Positions 1 through 6,845 of a stretch of 64,000 bases of DNA are shown in pieces. The notes below the pieces were generated by a model. That model was not told the DNA's origin. It saw only the letters and a program-made list of their open reading frames with translations, and did not search any database. Where the stretch lies: the NCBI RefSeq assembly GCF_008830365.1, contig NZ_WBKI01000009.1, positions 78,918-142,917 on the forward strand. Reading direction: 5' to 3'. The DNA is from Serratia proteamaculans (GTDB lineage: Bacteria; Pseudomonadota; Gammaproteobacteria; Enterobacterales; Enterobacteriaceae). Positions within the stretch are counted from its first letter, which is position 1. Each line of letters opens with the position of its first letter. A program made the position numbers and the translations under genes.

Positions 1-33
1 AATGTGTGCTGCCGGCTTAAAAATACTCAACAT
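1..33 (-). CDS. glpT: Glycerol-3-phosphate transporter GlpT, first 11 codons only
   Basis: Only the N-terminus lies in the window; the gene continues past base 1. Read on the minus strand from the ATG at 33, the codons give MLSIFKPAAHI, matching the start of enterobacterial GlpT, the inner-membrane antiporter exchanging glycerol-3-phosphate for phosphate. A GGAGG ribosome binding site lies six bases before the ATG. It diverges from glpABC, the arrangement known in E. coli, where both units answer to glycerol-3-phosphate through GlpR. The identification rests on 11 residues plus context, so it is good but not proven. Confidence 0.85.
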   Translation of the reverse strand, partial: MLSIFKPAAHI

Positions 34-398
34 GAGCGCCTCCGATGGCTTTATCTAGTTATCACATCAATATGACCTTTTACGTTCATTTGATGATTGA
101 GCGGATATCGAATGTGGTGTTTTTTTGTTCCATAACGAGCGTCATCCTAGTCAAATCAGCCTGGTGTCGCTGTGATGAATGGCGCAATTGTTACACTTTT
201 ATGAAACACCGGCGGATTTTGAGCGATTCGTTAACGTTATGAAATAGAAAAACGCCTAAAAATCGTGATTATGATCACATTCATGGTTTTTTGTGGACAT
301 TTGGTTTTCGTTTCTAGTTCGTTATTGTTCCTTATCAAACAAAGACCCCAATGACTGTGGCTCAATAGGCCAATAATCACGGATCCTGAGAGAGCCTC
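34..398. promoter_or_regulatory. glpT-glpABC divergent control region
   Basis: This 365-base AT-rich gap separates glpT from glpA and holds no convincing gene. A good CRP-type palindrome, CGTGA-N6-TCACA, lies at 264-279. Several TTCGTTA- and TGAGCG-type half-sites (for example near 103-113, 218-233 and 311-330) resemble pieces of the GlpR operator, but I cannot define exact operators by eye. In E. coli this region carries GlpR, CRP and anaerobic regulator sites; the same role is inferred here. A 65-codon open frame inside it has no recognisable features. Confidence 0.6.
264..279. promoter_or_regulatory. Probable CRP-cAMP binding site for glpA/glpT
   Basis: The sequence reads CGTGATTATGATCACA, one mismatch from the TGTGA-N6-TCACA consensus. 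It lies about 120 bases before the glpA start in the divergent glp promoter region. CRP control of glp genes is well established in E. coli; its use here is inferred. Confidence 0.6.
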
Positions 399-2042
399 AT
401 GAGCAGTCATTCACCGGATAACGAAACGGATGTGATCATCATTGGCGGCGGTGCGACCGGTGCGGGCATTGCTCGTGACTGTGCGCGTCGTGGCCTGCGT
501 TGCATACTGCTGGAGCGCCACGATATCGCCACCGGTGCCACCGGTCGTAACCACGGTCTGCTGCACAGCGGAGCACGCTATGCGGTGACCGACGGTGAGT
601 CGGCGCGCGAATGCATAGAAGAGAACCAAATCCTCAAGCGCATTGCGCACCACTGCATCGAGCGTACCGATGGGCTGTTTATCACGCTGCCGCAGGATTC
701 GCTGGCCTACCAACAACAGTTCATTGTCTCCTGCCACAGCGCTGGTATCAAAGCCGAAGCAATTGACCCGCAGTTGGCGCTGCGCCTGGAGCCGGCCGCC
801 AACCCGGCGCTGATCGGTGCGGTGCGGGTGCCGGACGGCACTGTCGACCCATTCCGTCTGACCGCCGCCAATATGCTCGATGCCCGTGAGCACGGTGCGC
901 AGATCCTCACTTATCATCAGGTGGTCGGTTTACTTCGCGCGGGCGATCGCGTAACCGGAGTGCGCGTTTTCGACCATCAATCGGCACGCCACTACGATAT
1001 TCACGCCGAGGTGGTGGTCAACGCGGCCGGTATCTGGGGCCAGCAGATTGCGGAATATGCCGATCTGCGCATTCGTATGTTCCCGGCCAAGGGCGCTCTG
1101 CTGATCCTCGGCCATCGCATCAATAACATGGTGATCAACCGCTGCCGCAAACCGGCAGATGCCGACATTTTGGTGCCGGGCGACACCATTTCGGTGATTG
1201 GCACCACCTCTACCCACATTGATTATGACCAGATCGACAACATGCTGGTGACGCCGCAGGAAGTGGACATTCTGATCCGTGAGGGGGCGCTGTTGGCACC
1301 GGAACTGGCTCAAACCCGTATTCTGCGCGCCTATGCCGGCGTGCGGCCGCTGGTGGCCAGCGATGACGACCCCAGCGGTCGCAATGTCAGCCGTGGCATC
1401 GTGCTGCTCGATCATGCCAGCCGCGACGGGCTGGAAGGCTTTATCACCATTACCGGCGGCAAGTTGATGACCTATCGGCTGATGGCGCAATGGGCGACCG
1501 ATAAAGTGTGTGAAAAGCTTGGGTTAGACAGCCCCTGTACCACCGCGCAGGAAGCCTTGCCTGGCTCCCGTCAGTCGGCGGAAGAGACGGTGCGCAGCGT
1601 GGTTTCCCTGCCTGCCAGCATTCGTGGTTCGGCGGTGTATCGCCACGGCGATCGTGCCAGTCAGGTACCGGCCGGCGATCGGCTGGATAACAGCCTGGTG
1701 TGCGAATGTGAAGCGGTCACCGCCGGTGAAGTGCGCTATGCGGTTAACTCCCTTACCGTCAATAACCTGGTCGATCTGCGCCGCCGCACCCGTGTTGGCA
1801 TGGGCACCTGCCAGGGAGAACTCTGCGCCTGCCGCGCCGCCGGGTTGCTGACGCGTTTTAACGTCACCACCCCGCAGCAGTCGATCGATCAGCTATCGCA
1901 TTTCCTCAACGAGCGTTGGAAAGGAGTACGGCCGATCGCCTGGGGTGATGCATTGCGTGAAAGTGAATTTACCAGTTGGGTTTACCAGGGATTGTGCGGG
2001 CTCGATGCCCGGGGGGAACAGGAGGCCGATGATGCGATTTGA
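399..2042 (+). CDS. glpA: Anaerobic glycerol-3-phosphate dehydrogenase subunit A
   Basis: This 547-residue protein is the FAD-containing catalytic subunit that oxidises sn-glycerol-3-phosphate to dihydroxyacetone phosphate during anaerobic growth. The dinucleotide-binding motif IIGGGATGAGIARD lies at about residues 14-27. The C-terminus, about 430-485, has a cysteine-rich BFD-type [2Fe-2S] segment with CECEAV and GTCQGELCAC. Length is normal for GlpA. The ATG follows a GAGAG ribosome binding site. It is first of a tightly coupled operon: its end overlaps glpB by 11 bases. GlpAB is anchored to the membrane through GlpC and passes electrons to the quinone pool. Confidence 0.97.
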   Translation: MSSHSPDNETDVIIIGGGATGAGIARDCARRGLRCILLERHDIATGATGRNHGLLHSGARYAVTDGESARECIEENQILKRIAHHCIERTDGLFITLPQDSLAYQQQFIVSCHSAGIKAEAIDPQLALRLEPAANPALIGAVRVPDGTVDPFRLTAANMLDAREHGAQILTYHQVVGLLRAGDRVTGVRVFDHQSARHYDIHAEVVVNAAGIWGQQIAEYADLRIRMFPAKGALLILGHRINNMVINRCRKPADADILVPGDTISVIGTTSTHIDYDQIDNMLVTPQEVDILIREGALLAPELAQTRILRAYAGVRPLVASDDDPSGRNVSRGIVLLDHASRDGLEGFITITGGKLMTYRLMAQWATDKVCEKLGLDSPCTTAQEALPGSRQSAEETVRSVVSLPASIRGSAVYRHGDRASQVPAGDRLDNSLVCECEAVTAGEVRYAVNSLTVNNLVDLRRRTRVGMGTCQGELCACRAAGLLTRFNVTTPQQSIDQLSHFLNERWKGVRPIAWGDALRESEFTSWVYQGLCGLDARGEQEADDAI

Positions 2043-3303
2043 CGTAGTGGTGATTGGCGGTGGCCTGGCGGGCATGACCTGTGCCATTCGGCTGGCGGAA
2101 CAGGGTAAGCGTTGCGCCGTGGTCAGCTCAGGCCAAAGCGCGCTCTATTTTTCATCCGGATCGCTGGATCTGCTGGCGCAGCTACCCGACGGCACCCTGG
2201 CAACCTCACCCCTGGCGGCAATGCCGGCGCTTGCGCTACAGGCGCCACGGCATCCTTATGCGCTGATAGGTGCCGAACGGGTGGCGGCACTGTCGGGCGA
2301 CGCAGCTCAGCTGCTGCAGCGCTGTGGTTTGAGCCTGCAGGGCAGCAATGAACGTAATCATCTGCGGGTTACGCCATTAGGCACGCGCCGGGCGACCTGG
2401 CTCAGTCCTCAGGCCATCCCGATCACGCCGCTGGACGGCGAACTGCCGTGGAAAAGTATCGCGGTGATTGGCATAGAAGGATTTTTGGATTTTCAGCCAC
2501 AGTTGGCCGCCAGCTCCCTGACGCAGAGTCTGGGTATCCAGGCGGAAGTCGCTTATATGCACTTGCCGTCGCTCGACCGGCTGCGCAACAACCCCAGTGA
2601 GTTCCGGGCGGTGAATATTGCCAGGGTACTGGATCTGCCGGAAAACCTGACGTCGATGGCGGACGAGGTGAGCAGATTGGCCGGTGATACCGAGGCGATT
2701 TTCCTGCCCGCCTGTCTGGGGCTGGAAAATGATAACTCACTGGCAGCACTGCAAATGGCGGTGGGTAAACCGATCCGTCTGTTGCCGACGTTGCCGCCTT
2801 CGGTACTGGGTATGCGTCTGCACCAGGCCCTGCGTTCGCGTCTGCAGCAACTGGGCGGCGTGTTCATGCCGGGTGACAGCGTGCTGCGGGCGGATATCGA
2901 AGCCGGGCGAGTCACTGGCCTCTATACCCGCAACCACACCGATATTCCGTTGCTGGCGCAACAGGTCGTGTTGGCCAGCGGCAGCTTTTTCAGCAATGGG
3001 CTGGTGGCGGACTTCGAGGGTATACGTGAGCCGGTGTTTGGGCTGGATGTCGACAGCCGGGCGGATCGCGCTGACTGGAGCCACCGTAATCTGTTTGCTC
3101 CGCAGCCTTACCTGCAATTTGGGGTACGCACCGATGAGCGGCTGCGGGCCTTGAGGCAGGGGGAGCCACTGAGCAACCTGTATGCCATCGGTGCAGTGAC
3201 CGGCGGCTATGATCCCCTGCAGCAGGGCTGCGGTGCGGGTGTTTCGCTGATTGGGGCGTTGTACGTCGCGCAACAGATTGCGGCACAGGAGGAGCGTCCA
3301 TGA
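2032..3303 (+). CDS. glpB: Anaerobic glycerol-3-phosphate dehydrogenase subunit B
   Basis: A 423-residue flavoprotein subunit of the anaerobic glycerol-3-phosphate dehydrogenase. The start chosen is the ATG at 2032, giving MRFDVVVIGGGLAGMTCAIR with the nucleotide-binding GGGLAGM at about residues 9-15; longer in-frame starts would add about 30 unrelated residues inside glpA. A GGAGG site at about 2020-2024 sits before this ATG. The start overlaps the glpA end and the stop overlaps the glpC start (ATGA), so the three subunits are probably made by coupled translation. The C-terminal GGYDPLQQGCGAGVSL segment is typical of the family. Confidence 0.95.
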   Translation: MRFDVVVIGGGLAGMTCAIRLAEQGKRCAVVSSGQSALYFSSGSLDLLAQLPDGTLATSPLAAMPALALQAPRHPYALIGAERVAALSGDAAQLLQRCGLSLQGSNERNHLRVTPLGTRRATWLSPQAIPITPLDGELPWKSIAVIGIEGFLDFQPQLAASSLTQSLGIQAEVAYMHLPSLDRLRNNPSEFRAVNIARVLDLPENLTSMADEVSRLAGDTEAIFLPACLGLENDNSLAALQMAVGKPIRLLPTLPPSVLGMRLHQALRSRLQQLGGVFMPGDSVLRADIEAGRVTGLYTRNHTDIPLLAQQVVLASGSFFSNGLVADFEGIREPVFGLDVDSRADRADWSHRNLFAPQPYLQFGVRTDERLRALRQGEPLSNLYAIGAVTGGYDPLQQGCGAGVSLIGALYVAQQIAAQEERP

Positions 3304-4499
3304 GCCTGCAGAAAGACAACAGCTTTGAAAACTGCATCAAGTGCACCGTCTGCACCACCTATTGCCCGGTGGCCAAAGTCAATCCGCTCTACCCAGGGCC
3401 AAAACAGGCGGGGCCGGACGGCGAGCGTCTGCGGCTGAAGGATCCGGCGCTGTATGACGAAGCGCTGAAGTATTGCACCAACTGCAAACGCTGTGAGGTG
3501 GCCTGCCCGTCTGACGTCAAAATCGGCGACATCATTCAGCGCGCCCGTGCCGACTTTGCCCAGAGCAAACCCACGCTGCGCGACGCCATCCTCAGTCATA
3601 CCGACCTGATGGGTTCGCTGTCGACGCCGTTTGCGCCGATTGTGAACGCCGCTACCGGGCTAAAGCCGGTGCGTGCCCTGCTCGACAAGGCGCTGAAAAT
3701 TGACCATCGGCGTGAACTGCCAAAGTACTCGTTCGGCACTTTCCGCCGCTGGTATCGCCAGCAGACTCAGGCCCAACAGCGTTATGCCGAGCAGGTGGCG
3801 TTCTTCCACGGCTGCTTCGTCAATTACAACCACCCGCAACTGGGTAAGGATCTGATCAAGGTCTTTAATGCGATGGATATTGGCGTGCAGTTGCTGAAAC
3901 GCGAGAAATGCTGCGGCGTGCCGCTGATCGCCAATGGCTTTATCGCCCAGGCCAAAAAACAGGCCAGGGTGAATGCCGAATCGCTGCACGAGGCGGTGCT
4001 GGAGCGAGGTATCCCGGTGGTGGCGACCTCTTCAAGCTGTACTTTTACCCTGCGCGATGAATATCCACATTTGCTGGAAGTGGATACCTCGGCGGTGCGC
4101 GAGCGGGTGGAACTGGCGACGCGCTATCTGTACCGCCTGCTCAATCAGGGACGCCAGTTACCGCTGAAACACACACCGCTGCGGGTGGCCTACCATACGC
4201 CATGCCATATGGAGAAAATGGGCTGGACCGCCTATACGCTGGAGCTGCTGCGGCAGATACCGGGGGTGGAGCTGGTGGTGCTGGATTCGCAGTGCTGTGG
4301 TATTGCCGGCACCTATGGATTTAAATCGGAGAATTATGAGACGTCGCAGGGCATTGGTGCGTCGCTGTTCCGTCAAATAGAGGAAAGCGGGGTGGACCTG
4401 GTGGTCACGGACTGCGAAACCTGCAAATGGCAAATCGAGATGTCGACCAGCAAGCGCTGCGAACATCCGATCACCTTGCTGGCGCAGGCATTGGCATAG
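3300..4499 (+). CDS. glpC: Anaerobic glycerol-3-phosphate dehydrogenase subunit C
   Basis: A 399-residue iron-sulfur subunit that links GlpAB to the inner membrane and to menaquinone. Two ferredoxin-like [4Fe-4S] motifs, CIKCTVCTTYC and CTNCKRCEVAC, lie near residues 12-22 and 60-70. Two CCG-type cysteine-rich domains follow (EKCCGVPL near 202, SQCCGIAG near 331, DCETC near 365). The ATG lies in an ATGA overlap with glpB. The gene ends next to a stem-loop and converges on dcrB, so the operon most likely stops here. Confidence 0.96.
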   Translation: MSLQKDNSFENCIKCTVCTTYCPVAKVNPLYPGPKQAGPDGERLRLKDPALYDEALKYCTNCKRCEVACPSDVKIGDIIQRARADFAQSKPTLRDAILSHTDLMGSLSTPFAPIVNAATGLKPVRALLDKALKIDHRRELPKYSFGTFRRWYRQQTQAQQRYAEQVAFFHGCFVNYNHPQLGKDLIKVFNAMDIGVQLLKREKCCGVPLIANGFIAQAKKQARVNAESLHEAVLERGIPVVATSSSCTFTLRDEYPHLLEVDTSAVRERVELATRYLYRLLNQGRQLPLKHTPLRVAYHTPCHMEKMGWTAYTLELLRQIPGVELVVLDSQCCGIAGTYGFKSENYETSQGIGASLFRQIEESGVDLVVTDCETCKWQIEMSTSKRCEHPITLLAQALA

Positions 4500-4518
4500 G
4501 GCGCAGCGGGCTGCGCCC
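4499..4518. terminator. Stem-loop between convergent glpC and dcrB
   Basis: The glpC stop codon is followed at once by a perfect 8-bp GC-rich stem, GGGCGCAG / CTGCGCCC, with a four-base loop. There is no clear uridine run on either side, so it may be a transcript-stabilising or weak termination hairpin rather than a classical terminator. Confidence 0.45.
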
Positions 4519-4527
4519 AGAGTAAGA

Positions 4528-5091
4528 TTACTTGTTCAGTTTCAGCGTTTTGATGATGCCTTCGGCTTCGCTCTGCGCCTGCTGTTGGTTATCCGCCGGC
4601 AGCGTCACCTGAATAGTCAGCATATTGTTGTCCAGCGTGCCGATCAGGATAGAGGAATAGGCTTTCTCGCCGCCGCTAGTGATGATGCTGTCCAACTGAC
4701 GCAGCGGTACGCCGTTAACGTCGATGGCTTTGTTGGTGATCACCTGCAGGTTGGCGTCACGCGAGCGCTGGGTATCTTCCAGACGCTTGCTCAGGGTTTC
4801 CAGGCTGTCGGCTGTTTTATCGCCGAGGATCACGATCAGAGCGCGCTGGCCGGTACTGTCGGCGTAAACGTGCATGTTGTTCGCCTGATTGCCCAGCTTG
4901 CCGCTTTGGTCCGCCATGCCCACCGGCAGGGTGAATGCCAGCTTGCCATCCAGCAAGCTCACCTGTTGCCCGGCTGGGGCGCTGGCTGCGGCATCACCTG
5001 CCGACGCCTTGGTGTCTTTGGTTTCGCCGTCACAGGCCGCCAGGCCAAGCACTAACAGGCTGATACCCATCAATTTTGCTACTTTACGCAT
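4528..5091 (-). CDS. dcrB: DcrB family lipoprotein
   Basis: A 187-residue exported lipoprotein homologous to E. coli DcrB, first described as needed for infection by phages C1 and C6. The N-terminus is a lipoprotein signal with lipobox LAAC at residues 17-20 and Asp next to the Cys. The mature part has the family features NLxDGKL-like strands, [17 protein letters not shown] and a C-terminal [15 protein letters not shown] segment. An AAGGAAG ribosome binding site precedes the ATG. It is the last gene of a probable minus-strand unit yhhQ - acetyltransferase - dcrB. The exact cellular role is unsettled. Confidence 0.9.
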   Translation of the reverse strand: MRKVAKLMGISLLVLGLAACDGETKDTKASAGDAAASAPAGQQVSLLDGKLAFTLPVGMADQSGKLGNQANNMHVYADSTGQRALIVILGDKTADSLETLSKRLEDTQRSRDANLQVITNKAIDVNGVPLRQLDSIITSGGEKAYSSILIGTLDNNMLTIQVTLPADNQQQAQSEAEGIIKTLKLNK

Positions 5092-5171
5092 TGGGCTTCC
5101 TTCTTCCTTTCAGGTAGGGTTTCACTGCCTTATCGCAACCTATTCCACGTTGAAATGCAAGGCTGATGTTG

Positions 5172-5606
5172 TCACAAGGTTTTCTCAAGTAATAGCCGAT
5201 AATCAGCCACTTCGCCTTTCTTTTCCAGTTGAACAATCTGATAGTGATGGCCGATGAGCATCATCAGCATCGCGCGGAACTGATTGCGCGTTTTTACGGT
5301 CAGCTGTTGGTACCCTTGAGCCCGTGCCCAGTGTTCCTGTTCGGCCAGCAGTCTCTGCGCGATCCCATGGCGACGAAAAGCCGGTAACACACCGCCCAGC
5401 CAGCTGTAAAACACCTTATCCTGCTGTTGATAACCGAGTTTGAAACCGGCCGGCTGCCCGTCGATCTCGGCGATCAGTGCGTTAACGGGAGCGGATTCGA
5501 TACGCAGTTGCAAATCGGCCAGGCTATGCAGGTTGCCGAATTCGGGGATTTGCTGATAAAGACGGTGAATTTCTTCGAGGGTAGCGTGGCGGGTGGTGAT
5601 GATCAT
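5172..5606 (-). CDS. GNAT family N-acetyltransferase, substrate unknown
   Basis: A 144-residue single-domain GNAT enzyme, expected to transfer an acyl group from acyl-CoA to an amine. The CoA pyrophosphate loop is visible as FRRHGIAQRLL near residues 77-87, preceded by the usual strand ending VLPA. I chose the ATG at 5606 because GGAGG lies six bases before it; a longer frame would start 13 codons upstream without such a site. It stands 42 bases after yhhQ and 80 before dcrB on the same strand. E. coli has no gene here. Nothing in the sequence identifies the acceptor. Confidence 0.8.
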   Translation of the reverse strand: MIITTRHATLEEIHRLYQQIPEFGNLHSLADLQLRIESAPVNALIAEIDGQPAGFKLGYQQQDKVFYSWLGGVLPAFRRHGIAQRLLAEQEHWARAQGYQQLTVKTRNQFRAMLMMLIGHHYQIVQLEKKGEVADYRLLLEKTL

Positions 5607-5648
5607 GGCGGCCTCCGGGTCGATGCAGGCCGCCAATGATAACACGGG

Positions 5649-6314
5649 TCAGCCTGCTTGCAGGCTGCCGTTGTCTTGGCGGGCGGCGATACGCTTAAGC
5701 AGCATATTCAACAGAACGCCATACATCGGCAGGAAAAACAGCATGCAAATCAGCACTTTGAAGCTGTAGTCCACCAAGGCAATCTCAACCCAGTTGTTGG
5801 CCATAAAGGCGTCGCTGCTCTTGTAGAACGCAATAAAGAAGAACGACAGAGTATCGCTGATATTGCCGAGGAACATGGCGGCGGCAGGGGCAACCCACCA
5901 GGCACTGCGCTGACGTAGGCGATTGAAAACGTGAACGTCGAGGATCTGGCCGAGTACATAAGCCATAAAGCTGGCAACGGCGATACGCGCCACAAACAGA
6001 TTAAAGCTGCCCAGGGCGGCAAAGCCCTGCCATTCGCCCTGATAGGTCACGGTTGAAATCACGTACGAGATAAACAACGCCGGTACCATTACCGAAAGAA
6101 TAATACGTCGTGCCAGCGGGGCACCGAAAATTCGCACCGTCAGGTCGGTAGCCAGAAAGATAAACGGGAAGGTAAATGCACCCCAGGTGGTATGAAAGCC
6201 GAAAATGGACATCGGCAACTGCACCAGGTAGTTACTGGAGGTAATGATGACAATATGGAACAGCGATAGCCAGACCAACGCGGTAAGGCGCTGCCGAGCA
6301 GTAAACGAATACAT
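5649..6314 (-). CDS. yhhQ: Queuosine precursor transporter YhhQ
   Basis: A 221-residue integral membrane protein of the VUT/ECF-like YhhQ family, which imports the 7-deazaguanine precursors preQ0 and preQ1 used to make queuosine-modified tRNA. Six or so hydrophobic segments are visible, with the family signature TFPFIFLATDLTVRIFG at about residues 47-63. It diverges from tusA and is followed by an acetyltransferase and dcrB. The leader carries a probable preQ1-I riboswitch whose A-rich tail overlaps the AAGG ribosome binding site, fitting ligand control of a ligand transporter. Confidence 0.94.
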   Translation of the reverse strand: MYSFTARQRLTALVWLSLFHIVIITSSNYLVQLPMSIFGFHTTWGAFTFPFIFLATDLTVRIFGAPLARRIILSVMVPALFISYVISTVTYQGEWQGFAALGSFNLFVARIAVASFMAYVLGQILDVHVFNRLRQRSAWWVAPAAAMFLGNISDTLSFFFIAFYKSSDAFMANNWVEIALVDYSFKVLICMLFFLPMYGVLLNMLLKRIAARQDNGSLQAG

Positions 6315-6321
6315 GTTGTAG

Positions 6322-6352
6322 CCTTTTTAATAGTGGGGTGAGGGAACCCAAA
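6322..6352 (-). promoter_or_regulatory. Candidate preQ1-I riboswitch controlling yhhQ translation
   Basis: On the minus strand the leader reads TTTGGGTTCCCTCACCCCA followed by an A-rich tail ATTAAAAAGG, ending seven bases before the yhhQ ATG. This fits the minimal preQ1-I design: a short UGGG/CCCA stem, a C-rich loop and an A-rich 3' tail. The loop CCU can pair with the AGG of the tail, which is the ribosome binding site. A type III preQ1-I riboswitch is known for E. coli yhhQ. Fold and binding are inferred. Confidence 0.65.
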
Positions 6353-6534
6353 GCGTTTTGTTTGTGCAGAGAAATAAGCTGCGCGGCCGCATGATACGCG
6401 TTTGCGCAACCAATGCAATGGTTAAATTTAACGCAAACGTTAACGCATCTTGCGCAGAAAAACTACCGGCGTAAACTAGGCGCTGATGAGATACGGCGAG
6501 CGTTCGCCGATCGCTTTTGACCGAGAAAAATTGC

Positions 6535-6780
6535 ATGACTGACTTATTTGCCCAGGCCGACCAGACGCTTGATGCGCTGGGACTGCGCTGTCCGGAACCG
6601 GTAATGATGGTGCGTAAAACCGTGCGCCATATGGATGACGGTGAAACGCTGCTGATTATTGCTGATGATCCGGCCACCACGCGCGACATTCCGGGGTTCT
6701 GCCGCTTTATGGAACACACGCTGGTGGCGCAGGAAACCGACACCGCGCCTTACCGCTACCTGCTACGTAAGGGCGTCTAA
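6535..6780 (+). CDS. tusA: Sulfur-carrier protein TusA
   Basis: An 81-residue sulfur carrier that takes persulfide sulfur from IscS and hands it to the TusBCD relay for 2-thiouridine formation in tRNA. The catalytic cysteine is Cys19 in GLRCPEP, the hallmark of the family, and the C-terminal PYRYLLRKG is conserved. The ATG at 6535 gives MTDLFAQ, matching the E. coli start (MTDLF); a TTG six codons upstream would add unrelated residues. It is divergent from yhhQ, so two tRNA-modification genes share one control region, and it converges on zntA. Confidence 0.96.
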   Translation: MTDLFAQADQTLDALGLRCPEPVMMVRKTVRHMDDGETLLIIADDPATTRDIPGFCRFMEHTLVAQETDTAPYRYLLRKGV

Positions 6781-6845
6781 GTACCGTAGCCATATTATGA
6801 CACCCCAGAGGCAAGATATTCGCTGCCCCAGGGGTGTGTTATGGC

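Noticed and set aside
45..242. 65-codon frame in the glpT-glpA gap
   Set aside because: It lies in the divergent regulatory region, overlaps likely operator DNA and has no recognisable protein features.
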